Of a DNA stretch of 64,000 nucleotides, positions 1 through 10,777 are shown piece by piece. Source of the DNA: Capronia americana. Taxonomy: Eukaryota > Ascomycota > Eurotiomycetes > Chaetothyriales > Herpotrichiellaceae. The position numbers and the translations under genes were made by a program. The stretch's first letter is position 1; each line of letters opens with the position of its first letter. A model generated the notes under the pieces. That model saw only the letters and a program-made list of their open reading frames with translations. It did no database searches and was not told the DNA's origin. The stretch spans positions 1,922,001-1,986,000 of the forward strand of contig JADWQD010000007.1 in the NCBI GenBank assembly GCA_016110215.1. The letters run 5' to 3'.

Positions 1-558
1 GTTGTCTTCGGACTCGGCGAGGGTCTACTCGTCCCGCCTGGCTGGTTAGTGCACGCACCCGTACAGCACACTGTCAATTCGCACGGGAAGAAACAATATC
101 CAAGGAGCTTGAGCTTGAGGTAGAGCTTGAGCTTGTGTGAAGAAAGCATGGGTCGCAAACTTCGCGCGCGGATAGGCAGGTAGGGTAGGTATACAGAAAA
201 GTACATATCAACCAGCCAGCCAACCGGCCACACCGTACGTACGGTGGGGGTCCGTCCCACACAAGCCAGCTGCAACAAACGCCGTGTGTCTCTCTGATTC
301 TGGTTTCCCTCCTTCCATCCAACTGCAGTGCCTGGCTCTCCTGCTGGCCCTTGCCTTGGTCCTGCCCTGCCCTGGTCTGCCCTGGTCTGCCCCTGATCCG
401 GCCTCTGCCGTCCAACTGAATCTCCCACAACGCCAGAGGGTAACATATTAATCCAACAAGGGGGTATAGTTGGGGGTATCTTGCAAGCAATAACGCCACG
501 ACAAGGAAACAAAAGGATATAAAAATATAAAGGAAAAGCAATTAACAAAGATAAAAAA

Positions 559-590
<32 letters not shown>

Positions 591-854
591 TGTGTGGGAT
601 CTCTTCCAATCTGATTGTTGCAGAAAGGGAAACACAGGGCGAGCGAAAAAGGAAGCCCTTGTGACGACAAGCGCACAATGCCATTTTTTGATATCCGTCA
701 GTCGTAATCGTGTCCCACCAGAGTCGATGGGAGTATGGTCGCGTTTTGAGGTTGCCCTCATTTTGTCGTCTCTCTAGGAATATAGTCATATCGAAGGAAA
801 GGGGAATTATCTGTAGTCTGCTTCGTTGGGCGTGGGCGTGGGGCGTTTCTTCAT
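1..854. other. Intergenic, 3' side of the bZIP gene
   Basis: No convincing gene. The open frames here are low-complexity or short and show no family motif. The stretch holds the 3' flank of the bZIP gene that ends at 855, and a (GT)n microsatellite. Confidence 0.6.
559..586. repeat. (GT)14 microsatellite
   Basis: An uninterrupted GT dinucleotide run of about 14 units in the 3' flank of the bZIP gene. It creates spurious open frames of Val/Cys on one strand and Thr/His on the other. Confidence 0.95.
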
Positions 855-2756
855 TTACCGGCCGGAACTCCAGGTCCTGTCAAAAGGATCTCTCCGAAAG
901 GTGTCGTGAGAGTGTGATCGCGTGACGTTGGGAGGTTGGGAAGGCGGCGGCGGCGGCGGGTGCGGCGGGGGTCCTGGTGGCCCTGGTGGCAATGTCCTTG
1001 GCGTGCCATAGCCGCTCTGTCCAGGAGGGGGAGGAGGGAGTGGCAGCGGAGGCTGAGGCGGATATGCCGCACCATACGTCGGTGGAGGTGGTGAATGAGC
1101 CTGCCGCCCCGTGAAGCTGGGTTGATAGTCGCCGGTCCGTCGCCGTTGCGAGGGCCCGGGCTCGGCTCGTTCACGATAGGAGTCGTCCGATATTGTGGGA
1201 TCGTCCAACGTGCCTCCTGAAGGTGGTCCTCCTCCCATTGCCGCCGCCGCCGCTAGCCTTCGATGCTGGGGGGACTGTGGTCGCTGTAATAAGGGTGCGC
1301 CGTGCCTCGTTGCCAGCTCGCGAAAATAATTCCGTTCGGCCAGATAATGGTCCCGTTCTTCTATCAGATCCCTCAGTTCCTGCTGTAGCCCGGTAATGGT
1401 CTGCGAAGCTTCCTTCTCCTTCTCCTTCCGCCGTGCGCGAAAACGGGCCGACGCTCCGGCATTGCGCTTCCTCTTCTCGTCCGCCACTTTCGATGCCTGC
1501 TGCAGGTCCAACTCGACGGGAATGTTCATGGGTCCTTGGTCCGTGTCGAGCGTCATCTGATACGAGGCCGGTCCCTGTTGATAGCCTTCGTGTGGTCCAT
1601 GACTTTGGGTCTCGTGGCCGTATCCCGTTGCGCCACCTGCTGCCATCACTCTGAACGGGGCCGGTGCCTGAGACGGTGGCTGAATCGCCCCGTAGCGGTA
1701 GCCCGGGGAAGGCTGGTCGAGGCTGCCATATGGTGTCTGAGAGGCCGACGAGCGCTCGGTCTGGGGTGTGACGATCCGCTCCAGGCCGCGAGCAGGGCTC
1801 TCGGGAACGTGCGCCGAACGGGGTTGGCCCGACTCGGCTGGTGCAAGATTGCTGTAATGGGAAGCGGCCGCAATCGACAAGGGGGGCAAAGGCGGGATCT
1901 CCGAGCCGGGATATTGTCCAGGTTCCGCTGTGTAGGTGCGACCACCGGCGCTCGGTTGAGGCTGCAACGGCTGGATCGTCGAATGAAAGGCAGGATTCCT
2001 TCTGGCTCCCAAGCTCGCCGCACGTATTCCCGGCGACCGCGGTGTGAGGACGCGCCGTCCCAGGCGACCGCCGGGCAAATACGCAGGCTCGCGCGCGGGT
2101 GATCTTGGATCTGTACGCTTTCGGCTTCGCGGCGACTCGGTAGGCGCCGGGAGAAGACTTTGGGCGAGGCCCATGGCGGGCGGACCGGCTTGACTGGCAT
2201 TATGGGGCTCTCTATCTTCGGGCTCTACTGGAGGGTTCAGAATGCTGCGCACGCCAAAGGCCCGAGAGGGAGTGTGCACGGTCGACTCCGCGGATGGGCG
2301 ACGAGAGCTGATGCCCAGTCCCACCTCAGTCACAGCTCGTCCTTGAGGAATCCCCCCATATCCGCCATAGGCCTCGGTCCGGACAGCACTCGCCGTGCTG
2401 GGTCGTGACGACTCGGCGCTGGCGCCCGAGACGTGAGAAAAGGGATTCTGTCCGCCGGCAGTGGTGGGGGTGGTGATTGATGGATTGTCCGCCGTTGGAG
2501 ACGAGTGTGACATGTACTTATTGTGAGCCTCCTCGTGCGGCTGATACCCTGGCCGCGACCATGGATGTTCCTCCTGCGGCACTCCTCCGCTTCCCCTCCT
2601 CCCCCGATCCTGAGGCCCTGTGCGAGGTGGTGGGCTGGGCTGGCAAGACTGGTAGTTCCAGGGCCGGTGAAAGTATCCCGCGTTCGGAGGTGACCTGGGG
2701 TACTGTGGGAAGGGGGAGTAGTTGGGGTCGATAGTCGCCGCCAGATTGAAGGCCTT
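855..2756 (-). CDS. bZIP transcription factor (5' end unresolved)
   Basis: A nuclear DNA-binding regulator by family. The visible basic region reads KRKRNAGASARFRARRKEK, followed at once by a leucine-zipper-like coiled coil (QQELRDLIEERDHYLAERN). The N-x-x-A-S-A-R-F-R pattern recalls the fungal Cys3/MetR bZIP group, which regulates sulfur metabolism, but the target here is unknown. The domain lies in the second half of the protein; the rest is Pro/Ser/Gly-rich and the C-terminus is a poly-Pro/Gly tail. The frame runs uninterrupted from 2756 to the stop at 855. A strong splice acceptor (ACTCAG) ends at 2757 and a GTAAGT donor lies at 2819, so at least one upstream exon is expected. The frame just before that donor reaches a stop at 2853-2855 without an ATG, so I could not place the start. 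The first in-frame ATG inside this exon is near 2513, which would discard plausible coding sequence. Confidence 0.85.
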   Translation of the reverse strand, partial: KAFNLAATIDPNYSPFPQYPRSPPNAGYFHRPWNYQSCQPSPPPRTGPQDRGRRGSGGVPQEEHPWSRPGYQPHEEAHNKYMSHSSPTADNPSITTPTTAGGQNPFSHVSGASAESSRPSTASAVRTEAYGGYGGIPQGRAVTEVGLGISSRRPSAESTVHTPSRAFGVRSILNPPVEPEDREPHNASQAGPPAMGLAQSLLPAPTESPRSRKRTDPRSPAREPAYLPGGRLGRRVLTPRSPGIRAASLGARRNPAFHSTIQPLQPQPSAGGRTYTAEPGQYPGSEIPPLPPLSIAAASHYSNLAPAESGQPRSAHVPESPARGLERIVTPQTERSSASQTPYGSLDQPSPGYRYGAIQPPSQAPAPFRVMAAGGATGYGHETQSHGPHEGYQQGPASYQMTLDTDQGPMNIPVELDLQQASKVADEKRKRNAGASARFRARRKEKEKEASQTITGLQQELRDLIEERDHYLAERNYFRELATRHGAPLLQRPQSPQHRRLAAAAAMGGGPPSGGTLDDPTISDDSYRERAEPGPSQRRRTGDYQPSFTGRQAHSPPPPTYGAAYPPQPPLPLPPPPPGQSGYGTPRTLPPGPPGPPPHPPPPPPSQPPNVTRSHSHDTFRRDPFDRTWSSGR

Positions 2757-2829
2757 CTGAGTGCCAGAGAGAGGTCAGAGGAAAGGGTTTGCTGTAAGCT
2801 CGCGCCGGGCCAGACTTACAAGAGTACTT

Positions 2830-3003
2830 CTAGAAGTCGCGGTAGTGCCGAGTCAGAGCAGGGTTACAAGAAGGGCCAGAAAGCCGGACAGCAGATTGCG
2901 CATCCCAGATCAGAAAGCATTTGCGCAAGCCTTCCGTTCGCTTGTGAGGATCGTCAGATAATTCGTGCTTGGGGCAATAATAGATGCGGCAAATGAGAGT
3001 CAT
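2830..3003 (-). other. 57-codon upstream open frame before the bZIP gene
   Basis: An ATG at 3003 opens a 57-residue frame starting MTLICRIYYCPK and ending TAG at 2830, eleven bases before the GTAAGT donor of the presumed bZIP 5' intron. It could be an upstream ORF in the bZIP leader, an exon of a different splice form, or chance. No family recognised. Confidence 0.3.
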
Positions 3004-4828
3004 TAAACGACAACCCTAGCCCTGAGAGGCCCGTTCGAATAACCCAGCACAAATTGCACCAGGCAGGCCGGGGAGCACAGATGTTCGACGGGCAAAGGAG
3101 AACAAATAGTGTCGTGACGGACTAGCCTGAGGTCAGCTCGTAATATTTCACCTGTCCGGAGTGGGCAGGCCAGCGTAAGCAGAGGTACTTTGAGTGAGTG
3201 GCCCGCCGCAATTCCTGGGACGGGGAAGCGGGACGCATTATTTGTTGGTGTTCGAAAGCGAAATGCTTCCAGGCTTTCTAGCGCGCGTGGTAGCGTTGAT
3301 GCCAGCCTGCCTGCCCTCGTCACGATCTGAGCAAAGTCGCTCGAAAGTCGAGACAGGGACGTTTGGGCCTGACGCCGACCAGGTCCCCATCAGCAGGCAG
3401 GAAAGGCAAGTGGGTCGCGCCGTCCAGCGGGTGTCAACCATGCGAGCAGCCGGTGGATGGTGGATGGGGAACGGCCACAGGTGATGAGGATTCAGATTCG
3501 ATGTCCAAGGGCAGCCGGGATGCGAGGGAACTAGTCCCATCGCTCGAGCATGCCTTGACAAGCGCGTGATGGCATCGGCAGGCGGAATGATGGCATCGCT
3601 GGGCAGCAACTGTGATGGTAGCGCGACTCTTGGTCGGCACGGCGGTGATGTGGCGCTGCGGAACGCCTGGTGGGGAGGGGGGGTGGGCTTGCCTGCCAAC
3701 CAGCGTGGGTCTGATGGTGCTAATTAGACTTGGAGCTTTGCCGTTAGCCTGGAGATAATAGCGAGCTAAAGCGTGCCCTGTCACCGGGCCTGTGGAAAAG
3801 AGCTGCCCAGGGTTGCCTGCCAGGGGGAGGAGGAAACCGCGGATCCACACCGACCATCCATCCTGCACCTGCAGACAGCCCAACGGGAACGAGATCCCCA
3901 TTACTCAGGGAGGTCTTCCTGCTTCCCGTCCGAGGGCGAGGCGCAATACGGGCAGGTGATAGTCATGGCCGCTTGAGAGTAGGGCCAGGGGCAGGAAACG
4001 TCTGCCATGCAGCATGTCAGGCATGTCGACGGCCACCAGCGATGCGCGTTAGCCCTACCTCTTAGCTCCTGCTCCTGGGCGACCTTCCGACGTCGGGTTC
4101 GCTCCCCCGTGCAGTTGGCGCAGTTGGCAGTGCCTCGATCAGAAGCTCGTAGCGGGCGTCCCGGCAAGTCGCTGGCAATGCTAAAGCAGGGCGATTAGGG
4201 CGTTCGGTGGCCGTGGCCGTCTATTGGATCGCGGCTCATCTGCTGCTCGCCTGGGATCAGGCTTCAAGAGCTCTACCCCTGTCCAATGCGAACGATCCTT
4301 CTGCTTTTGGAGCGTCAGAGCCACAAACCCTCGGCCAATTTGGGACAATTCAACATCGCCGCAACGCACGATAACACCATCTGAGCGAGAGGCACAGGGA
4401 GGATCATGCGTCTCGCTGCACGTCCAGCCATGCATCACGACGAGCATTGGTACTCGTACAAAAGTGAAGCAAGTAGCACAGGATCCGGCTTACCGTCACT
4501 ACGCACTACTCTCGTACCTGGGAAGCCAACCTGGAGGTGACGAAGGCCCCTGCTGGCCCGTCCTCTGTCCTCGTTTCTGTTTCATTTCGTCTTCATCGCC
4601 GTGCGTCGGAATCAATCAAACCTTGTACCGCTGGTCTCCTCCGCGTGCCCTGGATTGGCCGTAGACACCGCGACTCTCTCGAGCGTCCTGTCGTCTTTGT
4701 AGTGGGCCGTCCCCTACCTGCCCTTCCGTCAACTGCGTGCAGGCCCCCGTGATTTTGCGGTTAGCTTGTCCCGGGAAAAAAAGTCCACTTCGGCGATCAT
4801 GTCGATCATAATATCCATGGCCTTGGGA
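3004..4828. other. Intergenic, upstream of bZIP
   Basis: About 1.8 kb of GC-rich sequence with only overlapping, compositionally odd frames on both strands and no family motif. Most simply it is the promoter and leader of the bZIP gene. Confidence 0.5.
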
Positions 4829-5608
4829 CTAGGTCTGAAAAGAGTCTTCTGATCTCGCTCGCATATCAATATATTTCCGGGATAATCGATCCCAAAGTGG
4901 CCAGTCATAAGGAGAGTCTCGCCGCTTAGGCTTCAATCTGCATCCGTGACAAGCCACTGTCCAGCCCTGTCTGTGTATATCTGCATGAGAGACACGCTCA
5001 AGCTCTTCACTCTTTAGCTTATTGTGCCGGGCTGTGACGGCGAGAGCAAAGGACCAGAAACTCGGTTCGGCGTTTGGATCATACTCCTGCCGCTGGCAAC
5101 AGAAATCAATAAAGCCAAAGCTGCAGGCCAGGACAGAATCATGTCTCGACTTCAAATTAGGGTGATTTCTTAGGGTTACACGGGCTGCTGAACGCTCCCA
5201 TCGAACGATCTTGTCGCTTCCAGTTTGGGGAAGTTGACTGCAACACTCGTCTTTGTTCCCCCCCAACTGGAAAGCCTGGAGGCGCCAATTCGCAAGTCTT
5301 CCATGTACCATTTGTGCGGGATGGGCTCAACTCGATCCACATGACTCTCCACATAGACGACAGTTGCCAGAAAGACCGTGTCCGGAAATATCCAAGTTGT
5401 CTCGTCTTGGGTAATTCCTCTGCAAACTCTGGATCGAGCAAAGCTCAACTACCGTGCAGACGCGGACAATATGCGGACACGGCGGTACCCAAGTGCGACA
5501 GGATCTCCTCCAATTCGTGGAAAGCCTTGCCAACGGCTTCTCGTATGGCCTACAAGCAGTTCCTTGTCTCAGACCATGGATGCGGGGGACCCCTTGGCTA
5601 GGTTCCAT
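4829..5608 (-). pseudogene. Unrecognised, possibly decayed coding region
   Basis: One minus-strand frame is open from 5608 to 4829 apart from a single stop near 5327. Its second half (5311-4829) starts with an ATG and gives 160 residues with protein-like stretches such as ARHNKLKSEELERVSHADI. The other two minus frames also hold coding-like pieces: one contains AIREAVGKAFHELEEILSHL around 5550-5490, the other TWIFPDTVFLATVVYVESHV around 5400-5340. Coding-like sequence hopping between frames suggests a gene decayed by frameshifts and stops. I cannot name the family. The alternative is a small intact orphan gene at 4829-5311. Confidence 0.3.
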
Positions 5609-5832
5609 AGGGGAAGTTCAGAAGTGTGGTTGTAGCTCCCCGCTCGCTTGCACACTGAACGATACCATGACTCGATAACTGCAGATACGGGAGAGAAGGT
5701 CGTTAGCTGCAAACAGTTAAGACGACCTGCACAGCAGACGTTGGTGCCGGACCTTTGGAACCGCACTTTTGCTAGCCCTGCAGGAAGACTACGAGTCCTT
5801 ACAACAACGTCAAGCGAGCGGAAGGGTATCAA

Positions 5833-7893
5833 GCGGTCTAGAGAGCAAGCTGTCGGTCAAAGCGGCCTCGATAACGGAGTGATCAGGTTGCCCGTTCCCG
5901 AACTGAAAGTGATTTGCGTCTTGAGATCCCCTTCCGTCATTGCAGGCGATCCAGAGGCAGGTGATTGCGAGCTCGACCACCGTCAACGAAGTTGTTTGTG
6001 GTACGTATCCTGCCTCTCAGCCGATCTCCCCTAAACGGATGCGGCTCGGGTTGAACTGGCACCACTGGATGGAAACATTTGCCCTCGTGATCTGCAGCCG
6101 TGGGAACCAACAGCGCCCGGTGAAGAACTCTTTTGAAGCCGCGTTCGTCGGCTATGCACGTCGCTGCAGCTTCAATTCGTGGGCACCGCGCAGGCTAAGG
6201 CTAACACATCCGTAGCATCAGGAACCAGTCCAGAGGTCACACTCGGATTTCTGTAATGCCCCCCCTCCTCTTTGCTTGCTCGTCTCCTCTTCTAAGGTCA
6301 CTGGGTGCACCCACGGCGCTCCAGGTGTACACAAATCGGCGGTGAGGCAGCGGACTTGCCCCATTCGTAGACGTCTGTCGATATCAAAGACCGTTAGTGA
6401 AGCTACATAGCTGGTGAAGACTCGCAAAGCCAAACGGAGCGCCTGTTGGACAAGCGACAATAGGTACGCAATCTCTCGTGGACATGAGCTGGAGTCCTGC
6501 GTGGCTGCTGTGCCCATGGAGAACGCTCCCCCACTGTGCCAGGAATCGATAAAGCGTGACTGTCTGCATGATGTAACTGAACGTCCTTGGGTGGAACGGT
6601 GGAAGACTGAAAGGTTAGTCGGAAAGGTCGGCCGCCACGTGGGACTGGCATTCCGTTAGGGCGGGACCCATGCCTAGAAAACCCAACAGGCGCAACCCCA
6701 GCAGCCACTCTTGCCCCTGGAGCCTGCCTTGCAGCCTGGGGCCTAAAGCTCCTTTGGTAGTATGACGCCTGCCGAGGGAAACCATCAACACCCCCCCGTA
6801 CCGATTTCGTCACCCTAGACCCTTAGAGGCGTTGACCTTTTGTAGAAGCTATTTTGGGATTCTTGGATAGAGCTGTGGGAACGCGTCGCAAATCGACGGG
6901 GGTCGTCTCAGCAGCTCCGTATTCTTCGGACTGAAAAGGAGATTATAATTTGGTTTCTATCCCCAAGGCAGATTGAACATCCCGTTTGGGCACGCCCGAG
7001 CTCGCCGCCACGGCCAGTAATAGTCGTGGGGTGCCAGCATCGTGGAAGACACAACCCAACGCCATACGGACACTGTTAGGCGACGCGAAAGGTCTCATGC
7101 CCTTAAGCGAAATAGCAAGGCTAACGGGAGAGCCGGAATACGACCTGAAGTAGGAGTCTGCAGCGTACTCCGGACGAGGACGGACTTGGTCGAAAGCATG
7201 GCTGCATTGAATTTCCAATCCATCCCCTACCCAGGACATCAGGGTTTCTGCGCAGATTGCACCCGCGCGCCGAAAAGCGAGTCAGCGTCTCAAATAATTT
7301 GAGTAATTCGCGGCCCTCACAGAGTGCTACGAGTACTCGTAGACAGACCATCACAAGGTGGTAGCCCCTCAATTTCGGCTGCTGAGAGTCCGGATTGAGT
7401 ACGAGGCATTCTAGAAACACTTTCTGTTCCATGACTAGTCCTAGGTGCGTAGTGGCAAGGACTACCGTGTCGCTTATCAGGGTGTATCGATTAAAAACCC
7501 AAGGTGACTACTGCGTGCTACGTAATTGTCATCCTCGTCTATTCAGCGAAACTATTTCTGCCAGGATCAGGCTGCTTCGACAGAGTTCCAGACGGCCTGC
7601 TAGGTACCTTGCCTGTCCTGACTTACTACGTAGCTACGGTCTTGGGAAGTGCCACGACCGTGCACGACCAGGAGCGAAGGCTCAGAGAGTGATTAACCTC
7701 GCTTGCGAAACACCCTGCGCAGTGCTTGACCCCTTGTTAATCCTCATTTCCTACTGAGAGAGCTTTGAGACCACGAAGGAAAGTCTTCGACCGCCAAATG
7801 AGACCATAGCCCCGACATCCAATCTCGCCTGTTCGGGTTCCACCATGTCCAGCCGTCCTTCTAGAAGCATCAAACGACCTTCTTCACCGTCGC
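5833..7893. other. Gene-poor stretch with weak minus-strand coding signal
   Basis: No intact gene. Short minus-strand frames at 6218-6517, 6943-7239 and 7121-7432 contain patches that look protein-like (for example REIAYLLSLVQQALRLALRV near 6450), but none joins into a gene and none matches a motif I know. It may continue the decayed region at 4.8-5.6 kb. The last few hundred bases are the 3' flank of the SMP-30 gene. Confidence 0.35.
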
Positions 7894-8981
7894 CTAGTCC
7901 AAGCGAGCCTTGTACTTCGGCACGCCCTCAATTCCGACGTCAATCCTGAACAAATTTCCAGCAAATTTGGCAGACTCGGGGAATTTGTCAGGCTCATCTT
8001 CCTTTGCACTAGTGATGAACAACTCAGTCCCGGCAAAAGTAGGGCAAGTGATGTTGCGGGTCGGAAGGTGGATGACTCCGGTGACAACACCTTGGGGCGA
8101 TATTCGTATGACTTTGGAGCCACCGTAGCAGGCGTGCCAGATGTTGCCTTGAACGTCCATGGCGTGGCCGTCCGGGTGCACGCCCGGCTCTTCATGGTGG
8201 TAGAACACCCTTTGGTTGGATATGCTTCCGGTCTCCTTGTCGTAATCAAAAGCATAGACGTTCTGGGGCGGTGAGTCGGTCAGGAACATGGTGCTGTCGC
8301 TTTCGTTCCAGGTAATGCCGTTGGGGATGGTCATCTTCTCAAAGACCGTGTGCAGTGTTCCGTCGTGGTCAAGGCGGAAGAGGCATCCTTCTTCCTTCAG
8401 CTCGGTGATGGTGGGATCATCGAACGCTTCTACCCAGAAACGACCGTTAGTGTCGACTGCGCCGTCGTTGGAGCGCATCCTGGCCAATGTTGGTGAGTCG
8501 AGACTGTATGTACACTCTCCAGGGAGTCTACAAGCATACCTTTTCGCCTTTTCCTCTGCGTCGGGTCCTGTCCAATACTTGGCGACATACTCATGCTCTC
8601 CCGTTTTCAGGTTGAACCTCGTGACACCGTCCTTTGCCCCGGCCAAGATCACCTCTGAAGAGTCCACGCCTTCGATGTTGGCGGTTACACCGATGGGCTG
8701 TTTGGTATCAATAATCTTGACAGAGTCGGGACCCTTGTTGAGATCGATGATGAAGAGCTTCTTGTTGTTGATATCCTGCAGCCGAGTCAGCTTGGGAAAG
8801 CAAACAAGGACGGCTGGCCAACCATGTATCGAAGCTCGTGGCGCTCCTTTGTGTAGTAAGGTCCTTCGCCCAAACTACATCTCGACGCATAGTATGCCTG
8901 GAGACAATTAGCCGTGGGCGGCGACGGGCGAGACGAAAGTCCATGACTGACCTCCGTCACGGTCCATTCTTGCACTCCCAT
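7894..8981 (-). CDS. SMP-30/regucalcin-like (gluconolactonase family) protein
   Basis: A six-bladed beta-propeller of the SMP-30/gluconolactonase/LRE family, typically metal-dependent lactonases acting on sugar lactones. Three exons: 8952-8981, 8823-8897 and 7894-8775; introns of 54 and 47 bp, phase 0; 328 residues, normal for the family. The start MGVQEWTVTE comes from exon 1. Family marks visible: LGEGPYY near residue 20 (the metal-binding Glu), SNDGAVDTNGRFW, IPNGITWNESD (metal-ligand Asn), and HPDGHAMDVQGNIW (the Asp). No signal peptide, so probably cytosolic. It stands alone between gene-poor stretches. The substrate cannot be read from sequence. Confidence 0.9.
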
Positions 8982-9739
8982 CGTGACTGCGGTACGCCAG
9001 TGATGTTGTTTCTGCCGCGTGGTTTCCTAGTTGGCGGGTAGGCGGATGGTATTTAGTTACAGGGAGGTTAATCGATAGCAGTCTGTGCGGCTTTACATCA
9101 TGATGTGGGCGGGCGGCAGGTCATATTTTATATCGGGTCCATCTTCGGCCCAGGATTTTCTGAATTGTTCTACACCTTTACCCCGGCCCTACACCGCGAC
9201 ATCGCATAGGGCCCTCATTGGCTTTTGCAGCACGGCGTAGGCACTCAACAATTAGGCAAAAGGAGCACATTGTTGGACCGCCATCACAAATTCGAGGTAG
9301 TCCAGCCCGAGGATGACCCGGACCTTTGCCGAGCCGGTCCTTGCAATTCTGACAGATTGATACTCGTACACGAACCAGAAGATATGTCTGAAGAATCGTC
9401 TCAGCGAGGGCATTCCCCAACTGCCCTAGAACACCTGATGAACATCCCATAAGCGACACAGACTAGTCATGTCTCGTCGCGGGCTATCCCAACCAACCTC
9501 TCGGGCGCGTGCAAGCAAGGACCAGCACTCAAGGACATAAGAGTCTTCATGGTCCTACGGGTATGCCTCCTCGAAATCGTCCGTCGTCATGTCTTTCTCC
9601 GTCGCCGTGCCGGTACGATGCGTAGCACTTGATTGACAGTTGTACGTCGGTGATATAGGCCACACCAGACCTTCGCGGATAGGGCTCGCCTGGTATATTC
9701 GCAAACCCCTTGACCCAAGCATTTTACACGGTTGGCATC
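8982..9739. other. Intergenic, nothing recognised
   Basis: About 760 bp between the SMP-30 start and the HYPK-like stop. It contains only short unsupported frames and presumably holds the SMP-30 promoter. Confidence 0.6.
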
Positions 9740-10255
9740 TCATGCTCCAACAGCAGGGGTAATGAAGGCTTTGATGGCGAGCGAGGCGTTTCCGTCATGC
9801 GACCTCAACAGCTCTGTCGCCTTGTTCTTAGAAAGATCGAGCTCCTCGACCTGCGTGGGGGTGAAAAAAAGAACATTAACTACCGCTCGGAACGTAGAAC
9901 AAGAGACACATCGGAAACAACCCACCAAAAAGTTGACATCCTCGGCGGCGATCTTGATTTTCTTCTTCACCTCGACCTCCTTCTTCGTGTCTGCCTTTGT
10001 GGTGTCCTCCTTCTTCTTGCTCACTCCACTCGCGATCTCTAGCCTTGACATGGCCTTGCCCAGGGCCTCTTGATCGGCTGCGGATGGCTGCTTCGGACCG
10101 GTCTCGCCATTTTCCGTCGACATCTCGTTCGCATTCAGAGAATTGAGCGCCGCTGCAGCTTTGCGGTCTTCGGCATTCTTGGGGAGATTTTGAGACGTCT
10201 CATCGTCGGCTGCGTCTGCGGCAGCCGCCGATGCCGAGGGAATCGGTTCTGCCAT
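9740..10255 (-). CDS. HYPK-like UBA-domain protein (NatA-associated)
   Basis: A 146-residue protein in two exons (9926-10255 and 9740-9850; 75-bp intron with GTGGGT donor and ACGCAG acceptor, phase 0). The N-terminal two thirds is Ala/Asp/Lys-rich and probably disordered. The C-terminus is a compact three-helix UBA-like domain, visible as IAAEDVNFL joined across the intron to VEELDLSKNKATELL, then HDGNASLAIKAFI. This matches the Huntingtin-interacting protein K family, which binds the NatA N-terminal acetyltransferase and tunes its activity at the ribosome. NAC-alpha has a related C-terminal UBA, but there is no NAC domain here and the protein is too short. I chose the ATG at 10255 over a non-ATG extension. 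The gene is divergent from the DAHP synthase. Confidence 0.85.
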   Translation of the reverse strand: MAEPIPSASAAAADAADDETSQNLPKNAEDRKAAAALNSLNANEMSTENGETGPKQPSAADQEALGKAMSRLEIASGVSKKKEDTTKADTKKEVEVKKKIKIAAEDVNFLVGCFRCVSCSTFRAVVNVLFFTPTQVEELDLSKNKATELLRSHDGNASLAIKAFITPAVGA

Positions 10256-10777
10256 GGTCGTGTCGTGTCGCGTCAATTAATACGCGAAGACAAGGAATGT
10301 CTCGTGGGATATTTCAGACACTTGGGACATGCAGCATCGGTGTCTAATGATCCACCGGATTATTGACAGTACCGGGTAGTTCACTTCGCCGTAGTGTTAG
10401 CAAAACCCGCTAGCCAGAAAGGGATTGGCGGTGTATCGAAAAACATTCCCTTCTGTTGACTCATGTAGAAATCCAGACCTTGGGAAGATTGAATCACACC
10501 CAATACCGGCATTATTTAGGTGCACGCTCCCTTGATTTCAATCCAGAACTCAATGTGCGTTCTGCCAGACCTCCAATAGGCACTATACACCCCCCTACGC
10601 TGGCCGCGACTCAACTCACCCGCTCGAATACATAGTCCAGCAATATCGATAGAATGCATGGGTAAATAGGTTGTGCGACCGAAAAGATTTCCTTGTGATA
10701 CGGAAACAAAGCACGTCGTGTGCGCCAGCAGATCTTCCGCTATATTCCGACCCAAAGCCAAAGGCCATTCATTCGGG
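10256..10777. promoter_or_regulatory. Divergent intergenic region, HYPK-like / DAHP synthase
   Basis: 522 bp between two divergent start codons, so it must hold both promoters. I see no motif I would defend. Confidence 0.5.

Noticed and set aside
1646..2200. A 184-codon open frame on the same strand as the bZIP gene
   Set aside because: It is an out-of-frame reading of the GC-rich bZIP coding sequence with Arg/Pro/Ser-rich composition and no motif.
3238..3901. Overlapping open frames upstream of the bZIP gene
   Set aside because: Arg/Pro/Cys-rich, on both strands at once, without splice context or family marks; typical of GC-rich intergenic DNA.
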